NCBI RefSeq assembly: GCF_000820845.2
Contig: NZ_CBXV010000001.1
Location: forward strand, 372,001 to 436,000
Reading direction: 5' to 3'
Source of the DNA: Pyrinomonas methylaliphatogenes
GTDB lineage: Bacteria; Acidobacteriota; Blastocatellia; Pyrinomonadales; Pyrinomonadaceae
Length of the DNA stretch: 64,000 nucleotides
Shown: positions 19,101 to 28,148 of the stretch, in pieces
Layout: each line of letters begins with the position of its first letter
Numbering within the stretch: the first letter of the stretch is position 1
Translations under genes and position numbers: made by a program
Notes under the pieces: model-generated
The model's database searches: none
The model's input: the letters and a program-made list of their open reading frames with translations, nothing else
Told to the model about the DNA's origin: nothing

Positions 19101-19622
19101 CAAATACTCGTCGCCGAAGAATCTCCGGCGACGCGCGTCAGCTCAGTGCGCCTCGATCCTGTGAGCGCGGAACTCCGTTGGCGCGGTTTTTCGGCGGCCA
19201 TTTCGCCCGATGGGCGTGAACCTTTCGGTTATGACTATGATCGAGTCTCTTTCGCTTCGCCATGGAAACTGATGCCCGGTCGGTACACGCGCGAAGGCGA
19301 TGTGCGTGCGCTTTTGTTGAAGACCGATGACATGTTCGTCATCTCGCGTTCGGGTGACGAAATCGCCTTGTCCTTTTCGGCGGAGAGATTGCCGCCTTTG
19401 CCTCGTGGATGGAAGCGAACATTCTTGCTCTTTGCCGATGGCTTCAGCAAAGAGATGGATATAAATTCGGCGAGCCCGGATCAGGTTGCGCCGCTTCCCT
19501 TTCATGGCATGAAGAGTTATCCATACGCTTGGCCCGAGCATTACCCAAACACCGAAGCGCATCGGCGTTATCTCGAACGCTACAACACGCGCGTCGTGGC
19601 GAGAGCTGTGGCGAGATTGTAG
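16140..19622 (+). CDS. TPR / FG-GAP (VCBS) / ASPIC-UnbV multidomain protein with uncharacterised C-terminal module
   Basis: A 1160-residue secreted protein (signal ISCSLLISILLWSTSHLTS). Residues about 35-215 hold tetratricopeptide repeats (NNLGVALLEQYDYKRAAETF, ANVNLGQMLVQQRRYQEAIA, ALYNLATTLLRAGEREEG). Residues about 285-635 hold FG-GAP blades (DFDGDGDLDLL, DYDNDGKPDLFI, DVDHDGDLDLVI, DLDGDGDDDLVV). An UnbV-like segment follows (GVGAKVEMR, FGLGARA, VLWPAG; about 650-710). The last ~420 residues start at CPYLFTWNGERFEFVTDFLG and match nothing I can name; they look beta-rich with a discoidin-like feel but no diagnostic motif. The fusion joins a protein-interaction scaffold to the propeller family of the neighbouring pair. 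Two ATGs (16140, 16143) are possible starts; no strong ribosome site. Confidence 0.9.
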   Translation: MMRKGISCSLLISILLWSTSHLTSQQRSVSGGAREEAYRINNLGVALLEQYDYKRAAETFRRALQVDPKLSLARINLAIALYNASDLEGARAAAEEAIKLAPDAPQPYYILGLIARSQNRTEDAMAAFKRVLAIDPRDVGANVNLGQMLVQQRRYQEAIAAFRAAYDVEPYNTTALYNLATTLLRAGEREEGQQLLQRFQKLRQSGAGTSLGQSYPEQGRYAEAVTSTGLEEGLINLSIPSVAFTEATRTFLRGNGERESLVDLAALFGRRFDRFDRTTLRNIASSLGGGVTLFDFDGDGDLDLLELAPTSQRLYRNDGGRLTDITEASGLAQMPSDSVCIGAVAGDYDNDGKPDLFILRYGQSSLYHNEGNGKFTDVTAKARIPTYQALALTAAFVDVDHDGDLDLVIGGFAAPPTKQGALVFPDDLPLAPNMLLRNDGDGTFSDVSEEAKVKGPTGRVMAIVPTDFDNRRDVDLLMVQYDGPPVLFKNQRDGSFRDVSAETGLSKRRSFVCAAAGDFNKDGFTDFFFGKVDGSGVFAISDGREHFNLVNAPDASAGASVAQFIDYDDDGLLDLLVWTAKGPRLFRNLGNRWEDLSMRVFEHLNASFPTRALASGDLDGDGDDDLVVRGPDGLHVLRNDGGERQGAIRVRLAGKVSNRSGVGAKVEMRAGSLWQKLEFYAATPAPAPSDISFGLGARARADVVRVLWPAGIVQAETEMPTSNDGAMALRALTVTEVDRKPSSCPYLFTWNGERFEFVTDFLGGGEMGYWMGPGQWSVPDPVEYVRIRDDQLRARDGRFEIRITNELEEVLYLDRVQLIAIAHPADLEVFPNEGMTEPPRPYKLHKLRHLRPVRKAVDDHGCDVSDRIARIDRRYPDDFGLLEIRGYAEPHTLTLDLGKVDKRTALVLTGWTDYAFSSDNVAASQRGLSLRPPRLEAKDAHGRWRTVIEDMGIPVGRPQAIVIELGDKLRPGEREVRITTNMRIYWDQILVAEESPATRVSSVRLDPVSAELRWRGFSAAISPDGREPFGYDYDRVSFASPWKLMPGRYTREGDVRALLLKTDDMFVISRSGDEIALSFSAERLPPLPRGWKRTFLLFADGFSKEMDINSASPDQVAPLPFHGMKSYPYAWPEHYPNTEAHRRYLERYNTRVVARAVARL

Positions 19623-19753
19623 GTTCCCTCGGCGCAGAGGGTGTGCCGTAAAAATGGCGCCGATTGACAGCCAAGCGCAGTCTGATGTTGAGTGGAGCAA
19701 GTTGGGGAAGCGGGGAGTAAAACGAAATCGTCGGAGAGGGCTAAGAGGGAATC

Positions 19754-20749
19754 ATGAAGCAGATCAGATATTCTGTCGCCGTTTGTCAAACGGACTTGCC
19801 TAACCCGATCGATCGGCGCGAGATGAAGCGCAACACCGATCGTCTGCTCGCGATGATCGATAGCGCCGTCGCCGGAGCCGCGCCCTTCCTCCCAGTTCGT
19901 TTGGTCGTCTTCCCGGAGTTTGCGCACGCGGCGCCGATCTACGCGACGCTCGGCGAATTGCGCGAAAAATTAGCCATTCCCATCCCGAACGAGCACACCG
20001 AACGGCTCACCGAGAAAGCGCGCGAACATGGGATCTACATACAATCCGGTTCGATGTTGGAAGTGGATGAGAGATGGCCGGACGCGGTCTTCAATACGAC
20101 GTGCTTGATCGGTCCAGAAGGGATCCTCTACAAGTACCGTAAAGTGAACACATGGATCCCTTATGAGGTTCATACCAGCCCGCACGATCTGAAAGGGTAC
20201 GATGAGCCGCTCTTCCCGGTCGCGGACACTCCGATCGGCAAGATCGGCTGCGCGATCTGCTACGACTGGCTTTTCCCCGAAGCGATCAGACAACTGGCCG
20301 CAAACGGCGCGGAGATTTTGATTCGCGTCTCGGCCTATATGGATCCTTGGGGGGCGACCGAACCGATGGCCTGGTGGACCATCATCAACCGCGCGCGCGC
20401 CATCGAGAACATCGCTTATGTGGTTGCCGCCAATCAAGGGGCGAGCCTTCGCCACTATCCGCCATATTCTTGGCCGGGCGGGAGTCAGGTCATAGACTTC
20501 GATGGGCGCATCTTGGCCGAAGCTTCGCCCGGACCGGGTGAACGCATCGTCGTCGCGCCGGTAGATGTTTCAGCGCTGCGGCACGAGCGCGCGGCGCGCG
20601 TGGGGCATCACATGCTCGCTCATTTGCGCACGGAAGCGTATCCGGTCTATCGCGCACACATCTATCCCCCGCAAGAGAATGTCCCACGCGAACTCTCTTA
20701 CGAGCGGAACTGTCAACAGATCGCCGAGGCTAAGCGAAGATGGTCGTAG
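19754..20749 (+). CDS. Nitrilase/carbon-nitrogen hydrolase family protein
   Basis: A 331-residue cytoplasmic C-N hydrolase. The catalytic triad of the nitrilase superfamily is visible: Glu in VVFPEFAH (about residue 56), Lys in KYRKVNTW (about 131) and Cys in IGCAICYDWLFPEA (about 170), followed by the second conserved stretch ENIAYVVAANQG. The long insert YEVHTSPHD and overall length resemble amide hydrolases rather than true nitrilases. Substrate cannot be fixed from sequence; amidase is likelier than nitrile hydrolysis. GAGGGAAT precedes the ATG. A strong hairpin terminator follows, so it is probably monocistronic. Confidence 0.88.
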   Translation: MKQIRYSVAVCQTDLPNPIDRREMKRNTDRLLAMIDSAVAGAAPFLPVRLVVFPEFAHAAPIYATLGELREKLAIPIPNEHTERLTEKAREHGIYIQSGSMLEVDERWPDAVFNTTCLIGPEGILYKYRKVNTWIPYEVHTSPHDLKGYDEPLFPVADTPIGKIGCAICYDWLFPEAIRQLAANGAEILIRVSAYMDPWGATEPMAWWTIINRARAIENIAYVVAANQGASLRHYPPYSWPGGSQVIDFDGRILAEASPGPGERIVVAPVDVSALRHERAARVGHHMLAHLRTEAYPVYRAHIYPPQENVPRELSYERNCQQIAEAKRRWS

Positions 20750-20776
20750 AAGATGCGGGGATCGCTCGGCATAGCG

Positions 20777-20810
20777 CGGGACTATAACTAAAGTTATATC
20801 CCGGCTTTTT
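20777..20810 (+). terminator. Rho-independent terminator after the nitrilase gene
   Basis: An inverted repeat with arms CGGGA(c)TATAACT (20777 onward) and AGTTATATCCCG (to 20803) forms a stem of about 12 bp with one bulge and a tiny loop, followed by GGCTTTTT. Most of the stem is A/T, but the GC clamp and T-run fit an intrinsic terminator. Confidence 0.7.
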
Positions 20811-20849
20811 ACTATGGTTCGATGACAAGGGAGAGGGAAGAGGCTATCA

Positions 20850-23135
20850 GTGAGCCTCGGCGCTAAAATTTCGGGGACCGGAAGATCGCTGGGCACCGTC
20901 ACGGTTATGTGGGAACAGAGCGGAAAAGTACGATTGGCTCGAAGATCGTTGGTCTGTTTGATCGCGCTCGGCGCCTTCTTTGCGGCGTGGACGGTGGTGC
21001 GTAGCGCGGCGGGGAATGGTAGCGACGCCGAATCTTATCACGACAAAGTGGCGGCGAGTTACGATTGGCGCTTTGGCCCTAATCCGTTCGCGCCGAGCAA
21101 TGCGACGACCGAGACGGGCAAGTTCATTCCGCCCGAAAAGTTCATCTCTTCGACCCGTTGCATGCATTGTCACACGGACGTGCATGCGCAGTGGTTGCAG
21201 TCGGCCCATCGCAACGCCTTCCGCGAACCCTTCTATCAGAAGAACGTCAAAGATCTGATCGCGCAGCGTGGCATCGCCTACACGCGCCATTGCGAGTCTT
21301 GTCACAATCCAGCGGCGCTTTTCACAGGTGCCCTGACCCCCAATCCGGTCTTCAAAGATCGCCCTTTCGACGAAGATGGGGTCTCCTGTATCGCCTGTCA
21401 CTCGATTCAAGCCGTCAACGGTAAAGGGATCGGTGGCTATGTGATGGGCGAACCGGCCCTGCTTGTGCGGGAGGATGGGACGAAGCTATTGAACGTCACC
21501 GATCAGGAGATTTTGAACGACGTGCCGTCGCACCGGCGAGCGATGATGCGCCCGCTTCTGAAATCGCCGTGGTTCTGTGCCGCTTGTCACAAGTCTCAAG
21601 TGCCGCGCGAGTTGAACGATTACAAATTCATCCGCACGTTCCCGCTCGGGGATGAGTGGCAGATGTCCTCTTTTTCGAAGGAGTCGCCGCACCCATTCTA
21701 TGTGCGTGATAGAGCGACATGCGCTTCGTGTCACATGCAGCGCGAACCCGTGAAGCTCTTCGATGTTTCGGCGAAGAATGGGATGATCGCTTCGCACCGT
21801 TGGGCGGCGGCCAATACGGCGATCCCGTACTTTTACGGTTGGCAGGAACAGCTCGCTGCGGTCCAAAAATTCCTCGAGAACGATGTCGTCGGCGTCGATA
21901 TCTTCGCCATTCGGCGACAGCCGCGCGGCGCTTCGCAAGAGGAGTTCATCGCGCCCGTCAATCGAAGCCACTTCGTGATCGAGCCGGGCGATACGATCAC
22001 CGCCGACGTGGTCATCACCAACAAGAACATCGGGCATTCGTTCCCGCCCGAGTTGCGCGATTTCTATGAGGCATATGTTGAATTCACCGTCTCAGACGCG
22101 GCGGGACGAACGCTTTACCAATCGGGATTCATCAAGCCGGATGGTTATTTGGATGAGTCGGCGCACAATTACAAGACCTATCTCGTGATGGCCGATGGCA
22201 CGTTCAACGATAAGCACATGATTTGGAAGACGCGCGTCGTCGCGCAGAACAATCAGATCCATTCGGGGCGTTCCGACGTCGCGCGCTATCGGTTCACGAT
22301 CCCGAAGGAGACGGGCGGATTGGTGAGGCTGACGGCGCGCGTTCGCTACCGACGTTTCACGCGCGTATATCAAGACTACGCGCTTGGCAAAGCGGTCGAT
22401 TATCCGATCGTGACGATGGCGACGGCGGAGTGTGTGCTGCGCATCGGCGAGAACTATCCGCAGCCGGTCGATCCAACGGCGAAAGGTTTCATGCCGGATT
22501 GGCGCCGGTGGAACAATTACGGCATCGCCGTTTTAGAGCAAAAACAGTACGCTTTGGCCGCAGAAGTCTTCGCGCGGGTCATCGAGATGGACGAGAAATA
22601 TCGTCCGATGGCGAAGGTCAACCGCGCCTTGGCCTTGATCGAATTGGATCGGTGGGATGAGGCGGCTGAGTTGGTCGATTCCGCATTGCGCGATGATCCT
22701 ACCAACATGCGCGCTCTGTTCCAACGCGCGCGCATCCGCATCAAACGCGGTGAGCTCCAAGCGGCGGAAGAGGATTTGCGGCGTGTGCTCGAAGCCTATC
22801 CGCGCGATCGAATCACGCTCCAGCAGATGGGCGAGCTGATGAAGATCAAACACGATTATCAAGCGGCACGGGAGTACTATGAGCGCATCCTAGCGATCGA
22901 TCCCGAAGATACGGGCGCGCACTATAACATGATGCTCATCTACCGCAAGCTCGGCATGAACAAGGAGGCGCAGTATCATGCGCGTATCTTCGCCGATTTG
23001 AAGGATGATCCGAGCGCGCTTCACATCGCGGCGGATTTCCTGCGCCGCCATGCGGAGATGAAAGCGGAGAGCGTCCCCTTCCACGTTCATGACCTAGATG
23101 CGAGCCCTCCGCCGCTTGTGGCCAAGAGCCATTGA
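20850..23135 (+). CDS. Five-haem c-type cytochrome with C-terminal tetratricopeptide repeats
   Basis: A 761-residue exported cytochrome. A basic N-terminus and hydrophobic stretch (VCLIALGAFFAAWTVV, about residues 35-50) form the signal or anchor. Five CXXCH haem sites lie at residues 104-108 (CMHCH), 148-152 (CESCH), 180-184 (CIACH), 243-247 (CAACH) and 291-295 (CASCH), in the manner of cytochrome c554-type multihaem proteins. A beta-rich stretch follows (about 375-510), then at least four TPRs (about 545-715; NNYGIAVLEQKQYALAAEVF, AYPRDRITLQQMGEL). I keep the GTG start at 20850 because GGGAGAGGGAAGAGG lies upstream; an ATG at 20907 is the alternative. Likely periplasmic electron transfer; partner and substrate unknown. 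Confidence 0.9.
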   Translation: MSLGAKISGTGRSLGTVTVMWEQSGKVRLARRSLVCLIALGAFFAAWTVVRSAAGNGSDAESYHDKVAASYDWRFGPNPFAPSNATTETGKFIPPEKFISSTRCMHCHTDVHAQWLQSAHRNAFREPFYQKNVKDLIAQRGIAYTRHCESCHNPAALFTGALTPNPVFKDRPFDEDGVSCIACHSIQAVNGKGIGGYVMGEPALLVREDGTKLLNVTDQEILNDVPSHRRAMMRPLLKSPWFCAACHKSQVPRELNDYKFIRTFPLGDEWQMSSFSKESPHPFYVRDRATCASCHMQREPVKLFDVSAKNGMIASHRWAAANTAIPYFYGWQEQLAAVQKFLENDVVGVDIFAIRRQPRGASQEEFIAPVNRSHFVIEPGDTITADVVITNKNIGHSFPPELRDFYEAYVEFTVSDAAGRTLYQSGFIKPDGYLDESAHNYKTYLVMADGTFNDKHMIWKTRVVAQNNQIHSGRSDVARYRFTIPKETGGLVRLTARVRYRRFTRVYQDYALGKAVDYPIVTMATAECVLRIGENYPQPVDPTAKGFMPDWRRWNNYGIAVLEQKQYALAAEVFARVIEMDEKYRPMAKVNRALALIELDRWDEAAELVDSALRDDPTNMRALFQRARIRIKRGELQAAEEDLRRVLEAYPRDRITLQQMGELMKIKHDYQAAREYYERILAIDPEDTGAHYNMMLIYRKLGMNKEAQYHARIFADLKDDPSALHIAADFLRRHAEMKAESVPFHVHDLDASPPPLVAKSH

Positions 23136-23166
23136 GGTGTTCGAATCAACGGAAGCTTTCTGCGTG

Positions 23167-23205
23167 AGGCTCTTCGTCCTTCGCGGTAAGAGCCTTTTGT
23201 CTTAT
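23167..23205 (+). terminator. Rho-independent terminator after the multihaem gene
   Basis: Arms AGGCTCTT (23167-23174) and AAGAGCCT (23188-23195) form a perfect 8-bp stem with a 13-nt loop followed by TTTTGTCTTAT. The trailing TATACT (23203-23208) could serve as the -10 box of the next cytochrome gene, so terminator and promoter abut. Confidence 0.7.
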
Positions 23206-23238
23206 ACTCGTGCGCATTAAAAAAGGAGCGATTTCCCT

Positions 23239-23679
23239 GTGATGTCACGGACGATGAGGAAAGAGTTTTTGGCCATCTTAGTGGGAATTATCTTGTTGGG
23301 CGGCGTCGTCACGGCGGCCATCAGCGAGCAGGCGAAAGGGAATGGTTCGGTAAAGGGTAACTCGAACGTCGCCGGATGCGAGCCGACGGCCGAAGCTCTG
23401 CGCGCCAAGGAGTTGTACTTGAAAAATTGCGCACGGTGTCACGGCGATGACGGACGCGCGCAGACGCCGCTTGGGCAACGGCTCAAAGCCGGCAATCTCG
23501 CCGATGCGCGGTGGCAATGGGAGACGAGCGATAAACGGATCGCCGAGATAATCACTAATGGTGAAGAGCGAATGCCAGCTTTCGGTAAGAAGCTTTCGCC
23601 CGAAGAGGTTGAGCTCGTCGTCACGCATGTGCGGACGTTGAGAGAGAGGAGCCATCCTTCTTCTCCATCCCATCAGTAG
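23239..23679 (+). CDS. Mono-haem cytochrome c
   Basis: A 146-residue exported class I cytochrome c. An N-terminal helix (FLAILVGIILLGGVVTAA) anchors or exports it. The haem site is CARCH (C64-H68) within LKNCARCHGDDGRAQT; the likely axial Met is in EERMPAFGKKLS, followed by the terminal helix VELVVTHVRTLRE. It may carry electrons from the five-haem protein encoded just upstream. Adjacent GTG (23239) and ATG (23242) are both possible starts; AAAAGGAG lies about 10-13 nt upstream. A terminator separates it from the upstream gene. Confidence 0.92.
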   Translation: MMSRTMRKEFLAILVGIILLGGVVTAAISEQAKGNGSVKGNSNVAGCEPTAEALRAKELYLKNCARCHGDDGRAQTPLGQRLKAGNLADARWQWETSDKRIAEIITNGEERMPAFGKKLSPEEVELVVTHVRTLRERSHPSSPSHQ

Positions 23680-23706
23680 GCTGAGCGGTCAACAGCAGGA
23701 GAGCGT

Positions 23707-25230
23707 GTGATCTTTCCGAGGGCGAGCGGCATCCTTCTTCATCTGACGAGCCTTCCGGGGCAGTTCGGGATCGGCGATTTAGGCGCTGAGGCGAGAAAGT
23801 TCGTCGATTTTCTCGTTGCGAGCGGACAATCGCTCTGGCAGATCTTGCCGCTCGGTCCTACCGGTTACGGCGATTCGCCGTATCAATCGCTCTCCGCTTT
23901 TGCCGGCAACACGCTTCTGATCAGCCCAGCACAGCTTCTCGCGGATGGCCTGTTGGCCGCTGAAGATATACCGCCGATAGGTTTCCCACAAGCGCGAGTG
24001 GACTTCGGACGAGTCATCGCGTTCAAACGGATGATTCTCGAGCGCGCCTTCGCGCGTTTTCGGGAGAAGCCCTTCGGTTTCAGGGAAGAGTTCGAACGTT
24101 TCTGCGAGTGGGCGGCAAGCTGGCTCGACGATTATGCGCTCTTTCGCGCGCTGAAAGAGGCTCATGGCGAGGCGCCGTGGAACCTCTGGGATAAAGCTTT
24201 CGCGCGGCGGCAGGAGCTTGCGCAAGCGCGCGCGCAGCTTCGGGAACGGATCGAGGCGCATAAATTCCATCAGTTCCTCTTCTTCAAACAGTGGCTCGAG
24301 CTCAAATCCTACTGTAGCGAGCGCGGCGTGAAGATCATCGGCGACGTCCCTCTTTTTGTCGCTTACGATTCCGCCGATGTATGGGCCAATCCGCACTTGT
24401 TCAAGCTTAATGAAAACGGCGCGCCGAAAGTGGTGGCTGGCGTTCCCCCAGACTATTTCAGCGCGACGGGGCAATTGTGGGGCAATCCGATTTATGACTG
24501 GGACCGTCTGAAGAGCGAAGGGTTCCATTGGTGGATCGAGCGCGTGCGGTGGACGTTACAGTTGGTTGACATAGTGCGGCTCGATCACTTCCGCGGTTTC
24601 GTTGCGTGTTGGGAGGTGCCGGGCGAGGATAAGACGGCTGAGCGCGGGCGATGGGTCGAAGCGCCGGGAAATGAACTCCTCTCCGCATTGACTGAAGAGT
24701 TGGGCCAACTTCCGTTCATCGCCGAAGATTTGGGTTTCATCACTACGGATGTCATCGCGTTACGTGACCATTTCGGGTTTCCGGGAATGCGCATCCTGCA
24801 ATACGCCTTCGGTGGGGATAGTCGCGATCAAAACCTCCCGCACAACTATCCACGCAACGCCGTCGTCTACACAGGCACACACGATAACGACACGGTCATC
24901 GGTTGGTTTAATGGCCGGGTCGGAGTGGATTCGACGCGCGACGCCGAACAGATCGAGCGTGAGCGGCGATTCTGCATGAAGTATTTGAACACGGACGGTC
25001 GCGAGATAAATTGGGATTTCATCCGCGCGGCGTTCGCTTCGGTCGCCGACTTGGCCATCGTGCCGCTACAAGACGTTCTGGGCTTAGGGAGCGAAGCGCG
25101 CATGAACCTTCCGGCAAGCGCGGAAGGAAATTGGAGTTGGCGTTATACGCCAGATTCTTTGACCGAAGAACATAGCCGGCGATTGCGCGAGCTGTCGGAG
25201 CTTTACGGGCGATCGGTTGGAACGGTTTGA
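23707..25230 (+). CDS. malQ: 4-alpha-glucanotransferase (amylomaltase)
   Basis: GH77 enzyme that transfers alpha-1,4-glucan segments between maltodextrins in glycogen and maltose metabolism. Its 507 residues match the family length. Motifs in order: SGILLHLTSLPG, IGDLG, YQSLSAFAGN, DVPLFVAYDSADVWANP, GVPPDYFSATGQLWGNP, VRLDHFRGF with the nucleophile Asp, AEDLG with the acid/base Glu, and GTHDNDT with the third Asp. The start is a GTG at 23707 giving MIFPRASGI. It lies 27 bp after the cytochrome gene, but no functional link is apparent. It converges with the GlcD-GlcE gene. Confidence 0.96.
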   Translation: MIFPRASGILLHLTSLPGQFGIGDLGAEARKFVDFLVASGQSLWQILPLGPTGYGDSPYQSLSAFAGNTLLISPAQLLADGLLAAEDIPPIGFPQARVDFGRVIAFKRMILERAFARFREKPFGFREEFERFCEWAASWLDDYALFRALKEAHGEAPWNLWDKAFARRQELAQARAQLRERIEAHKFHQFLFFKQWLELKSYCSERGVKIIGDVPLFVAYDSADVWANPHLFKLNENGAPKVVAGVPPDYFSATGQLWGNPIYDWDRLKSEGFHWWIERVRWTLQLVDIVRLDHFRGFVACWEVPGEDKTAERGRWVEAPGNELLSALTEELGQLPFIAEDLGFITTDVIALRDHFGFPGMRILQYAFGGDSRDQNLPHNYPRNAVVYTGTHDNDTVIGWFNGRVGVDSTRDAEQIERERRFCMKYLNTDGREINWDFIRAAFASVADLAIVPLQDVLGLGSEARMNLPASAEGNWSWRYTPDSLTEEHSRRLRELSELYGRSVGTV

Positions 25231-25304
25231 GGGCAACTTGCGGCGCTGGATCGGTTGAGATGGATCAGTCCTTGCCGAAGGATGAGCCGACTTGGCTTCG
25301 ATCT

Positions 25305-28088
25305 TCAACCGAAGATCACGCTCTCCATTCGAGGGAAAGTTCGGTATGGATCGAGCGCCTCTTTTATCTCCGCATTGAGTCGAACGAGGCGCTGGTTGAA
25401 AGCCCCCTTTACGCGATCCTTGAACTGCTCGGGGGCGCGTTCGATCTTCACGCGGCAACCGGCGGCGCGGGCGCGCTCGTAGAGCTTCTCGAAGGAGCTT
25501 AGGTCGCGTTCGAACTCCACCGTCTCTTTGAAAAGGGTGAGACGCCCGTTCCCTAGACTCGCTCGCCACTCGTACCCGGTTGGCAACTGTCCATCGATTG
25601 ATCCGATGGACGAGATGAGAGCGCTCGGGCGCGATTCTATCCGGCAGACGAGCTTCGGCGCGATGCTCCGATGATTCAGGGCGCGCCATAGGCCAGTATC
25701 GTCATCGAGCGTCTCGCTCGTCAGATGGTCGGTTCGAAGGATGGCTCGAGTCTGGTCCAGTTGGTAAGAGACGGTTCTTGCCGTCCCAGCGTATCGGATG
25801 GCGAGGCCGTAATTAGAATCCCCGGTCGAAAGCCCGGTAATCTCGTCGGCTAATCGGGGCGAGAGCAGTTCGACGGCTACGGGGAAGAGTCGGGCATGGA
25901 GTAGAACGCGCGCTATCTCCGAGAGCTTTTCGATGCGCTCGCTTCGCGCGATGATGGTCGCCTCGCGTTCGGGCCTCGGTCTCAATTTGAAGGTAAGTTC
26001 GAGGATGACGCCAAGCGTGCCGCGACTCCCCGTGAACAGCTTGCAGAGGTCGTAACCGGCGACATTCTTGACGACGCGCCCGCCAGCCTTGATGATTCGT
26101 CCATCGGCCAACGCTACGCGCATGCCGATGACATAGCTTCTCATCTCTCCGTAACCCAAGCTTTGTGGCCCGTCGATCCCCGTGGCGACGGCGCCACCCA
26201 GAGTCGTTCGTTCGTCGTGGGGCGGATCGATCGGCAGCCATTGATTATGCGCTGCGAGCATTCGATTGAGCTCTTGGAACGTTAAGCCCGCTTCCGCCGT
26301 GACGACGAGATCGGCCGGTTCATGCGCGATCAGGCGCGCAAGCGCTCGCGTGCTGAGGACTAACTGGGAAGGGAGCGACGATGGGTTCAGCCATGTCATC
26401 GAACCTGCCGGCACGATGGACCAACCTCTCATCTGCGCCAGATTCAAAACCGCGCTCACTTGATCGAAAGAAGTTGGCGAAATGATGAGCGTTTCGTCTT
26501 CTGCGAGGACGTTGTCGGTTCCGACGATGGCCGCCATCGCTTTCCAAGCGTCGTCGAGATCGATCGGGCGATGAGCGGGCAGGATGCGCTCTCGTGTGCG
26601 TGCTCGGGCCGCAGCGATCTCTTGTCGCAGTAGAACGTCCGTGGCGACATCTGAGGAGAGCGCGCGGCGCGTCGTCTCCTTTTGAACGGCGCGCGCTTCG
26701 CCGCATGTGCGCGGCAGAGGGAGTATCTTCCCCGGATTGCACAGGCGCTCTGGATCGAACGCGGCGCGTATGCGAAGCATCGTTTCCAGATCATCCTCAG
26801 AGAAGATGAGTCGCATGTATTCGCTTTTATCCAACCCGACGCCGTGTTCGCCGGTGATCGTGCCGCCAGCGCGGACGCAAGCCTCCATGATCTCGCGGCT
26901 CGCCTCTTTGACGCGCCGCACTTGGTCTCGATCGCGCGAATCGAAACAGATGTACGGGTGGAGATTGCCATCACCGGCGTGGAAAACGTTGGCGACGATC
27001 AGACCGTATTTGGCGCCGATGCGATAGGTTTCTGCGAGCAGTTCGGGGAGACGTGAGCGCGGGACCACGGCGTCTTGCAGCAAAAGATCCGGCGCGATGC
27101 GTCCCATAGCACCGAAAGCCCCTTTTCGCGCGGCCCATAGTTGCGCTCTTTCACGCTCGTTCGCCGCGCGGCGGATCGTGCGCGCCCCGTGTTCGCGACA
27201 GATGGCTTCGACGTGCTCCACCTCATCATCGAGGCCAACTTCAAGGCCATCTAGCTCGACGAGCAAAGCGGCTTCGGCATCCAAAGGGAGCCCTGCGGCG
27301 AAGACGCTCGCTTCGACGGCGCGGATCGTCGCCCCATCGACCATCTCCAACGCAGCCGGGATGATACCTGCGGCGATGATGGCTGAGACGGCCCGGCTCG
27401 CGCTTTCCACGTCGAGGAAATCGGCAAGCAGCGTTCTGACGGCGGGCGGGAGCGGCATGAGTCTCACGGTCGCTTCCGTCGCGATACCGAAAGTCCCTTC
27501 GGAACCGATGAAAAGGCCGCGCAAATCATAGCCTGAAGACTCTTCCTGCGAGTCCCCGAGTTGAACGATCTCGCCATCCGGGAGGACGACGCGGAGCGCG
27601 AGCACGTGATCGACCGTCACGCCGTATTTCAAACAGTGTATGCCGCCAGCGTTTTCGGCGATATTGCCGCCGATGGTGCATGTCGCTTGGCTGGATGGAT
27701 CGGGCGCGTAATAGAGGCCGAAAGGCGCCGCAGCGCGCGATAGGTGCGCGTTGATGACTCCCGTTTCAACGACGGCCAGACGATCTTCAGGCGCGATCTC
27801 AAGTATTCGACGCATGCGCGAAAGCTCGATGATGACGCTTTGATCGAGCGCCGTCGCACCGCCCGAAAGACCCGTGCCAGCGCCGCGCGGGGTGAAAGGC
27901 GTCTTATGACGGGCGAGCGTGCGCACCACTTCTGCCGCCTCTTCCGTCGAACGCGGAAAGACGACGGCGCGCGGTAAGCTTTTGTGATGCGGCAAGCCGT
28001 CGCATTCGTAGACCAATAGTTCATCGGGCTCGGCGATCACTTGATCGCGCCCGACGATCGCGCCCAGTTCTGCGATTAGAGCCTTCAC
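25305..28088 (-). CDS. Fused glycolate oxidase-like GlcD-GlcE FAD-binding oxidoreductase
   Basis: A 927-residue protein joining two FAD-linked oxidases that are normally separate. Residues 1 to about 460 are GlcD-like: a PCMH-type FAD domain ([52 protein letters not shown]) and an FAD-oxidase C-terminal domain ([31 protein letters not shown]). Residues about 505-927 are GlcE-like ([52 protein letters not shown]). A ~45-residue Arg-rich linker joins them. The reaction is probably 2-hydroxyacid oxidation (glycolate or D-lactate). The Fe-S subunit GlcF is not adjacent. The start is GTG at 28088 behind AAGGAG. Confidence 0.92.
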   Translation of the reverse strand: MKALIAELGAIVGRDQVIAEPDELLVYECDGLPHHKSLPRAVVFPRSTEEAAEVVRTLARHKTPFTPRGAGTGLSGGATALDQSVIIELSRMRRILEIAPEDRLAVVETGVINAHLSRAAAPFGLYYAPDPSSQATCTIGGNIAENAGGIHCLKYGVTVDHVLALRVVLPDGEIVQLGDSQEESSGYDLRGLFIGSEGTFGIATEATVRLMPLPPAVRTLLADFLDVESASRAVSAIIAAGIIPAALEMVDGATIRAVEASVFAAGLPLDAEAALLVELDGLEVGLDDEVEHVEAICREHGARTIRRAANERERAQLWAARKGAFGAMGRIAPDLLLQDAVVPRSRLPELLAETYRIGAKYGLIVANVFHAGDGNLHPYICFDSRDRDQVRRVKEASREIMEACVRAGGTITGEHGVGLDKSEYMRLIFSEDDLETMLRIRAAFDPERLCNPGKILPLPRTCGEARAVQKETTRRALSSDVATDVLLRQEIAAARARTRERILPAHRPIDLDDAWKAMAAIVGTDNVLAEDETLIISPTSFDQVSAVLNLAQMRGWSIVPAGSMTWLNPSSLPSQLVLSTRALARLIAHEPADLVVTAEAGLTFQELNRMLAAHNQWLPIDPPHDERTTLGGAVATGIDGPQSLGYGEMRSYVIGMRVALADGRIIKAGGRVVKNVAGYDLCKLFTGSRGTLGVILELTFKLRPRPEREATIIARSERIEKLSEIARVLLHARLFPVAVELLSPRLADEITGLSTGDSNYGLAIRYAGTARTVSYQLDQTRAILRTDHLTSETLDDDTGLWRALNHRSIAPKLVCRIESRPSALISSIGSIDGQLPTGYEWRASLGNGRLTLFKETVEFERDLSSFEKLYERARAAGCRVKIERAPEQFKDRVKGAFNQRLVRLNAEIKEALDPYRTFPRMESVIFG

Positions 28089-28148
28089 GATCTCCTTGTC
28101 GCCCTTTACGAGAGTGGCAACGACAATGATACACTACGCGCCAGCTAC

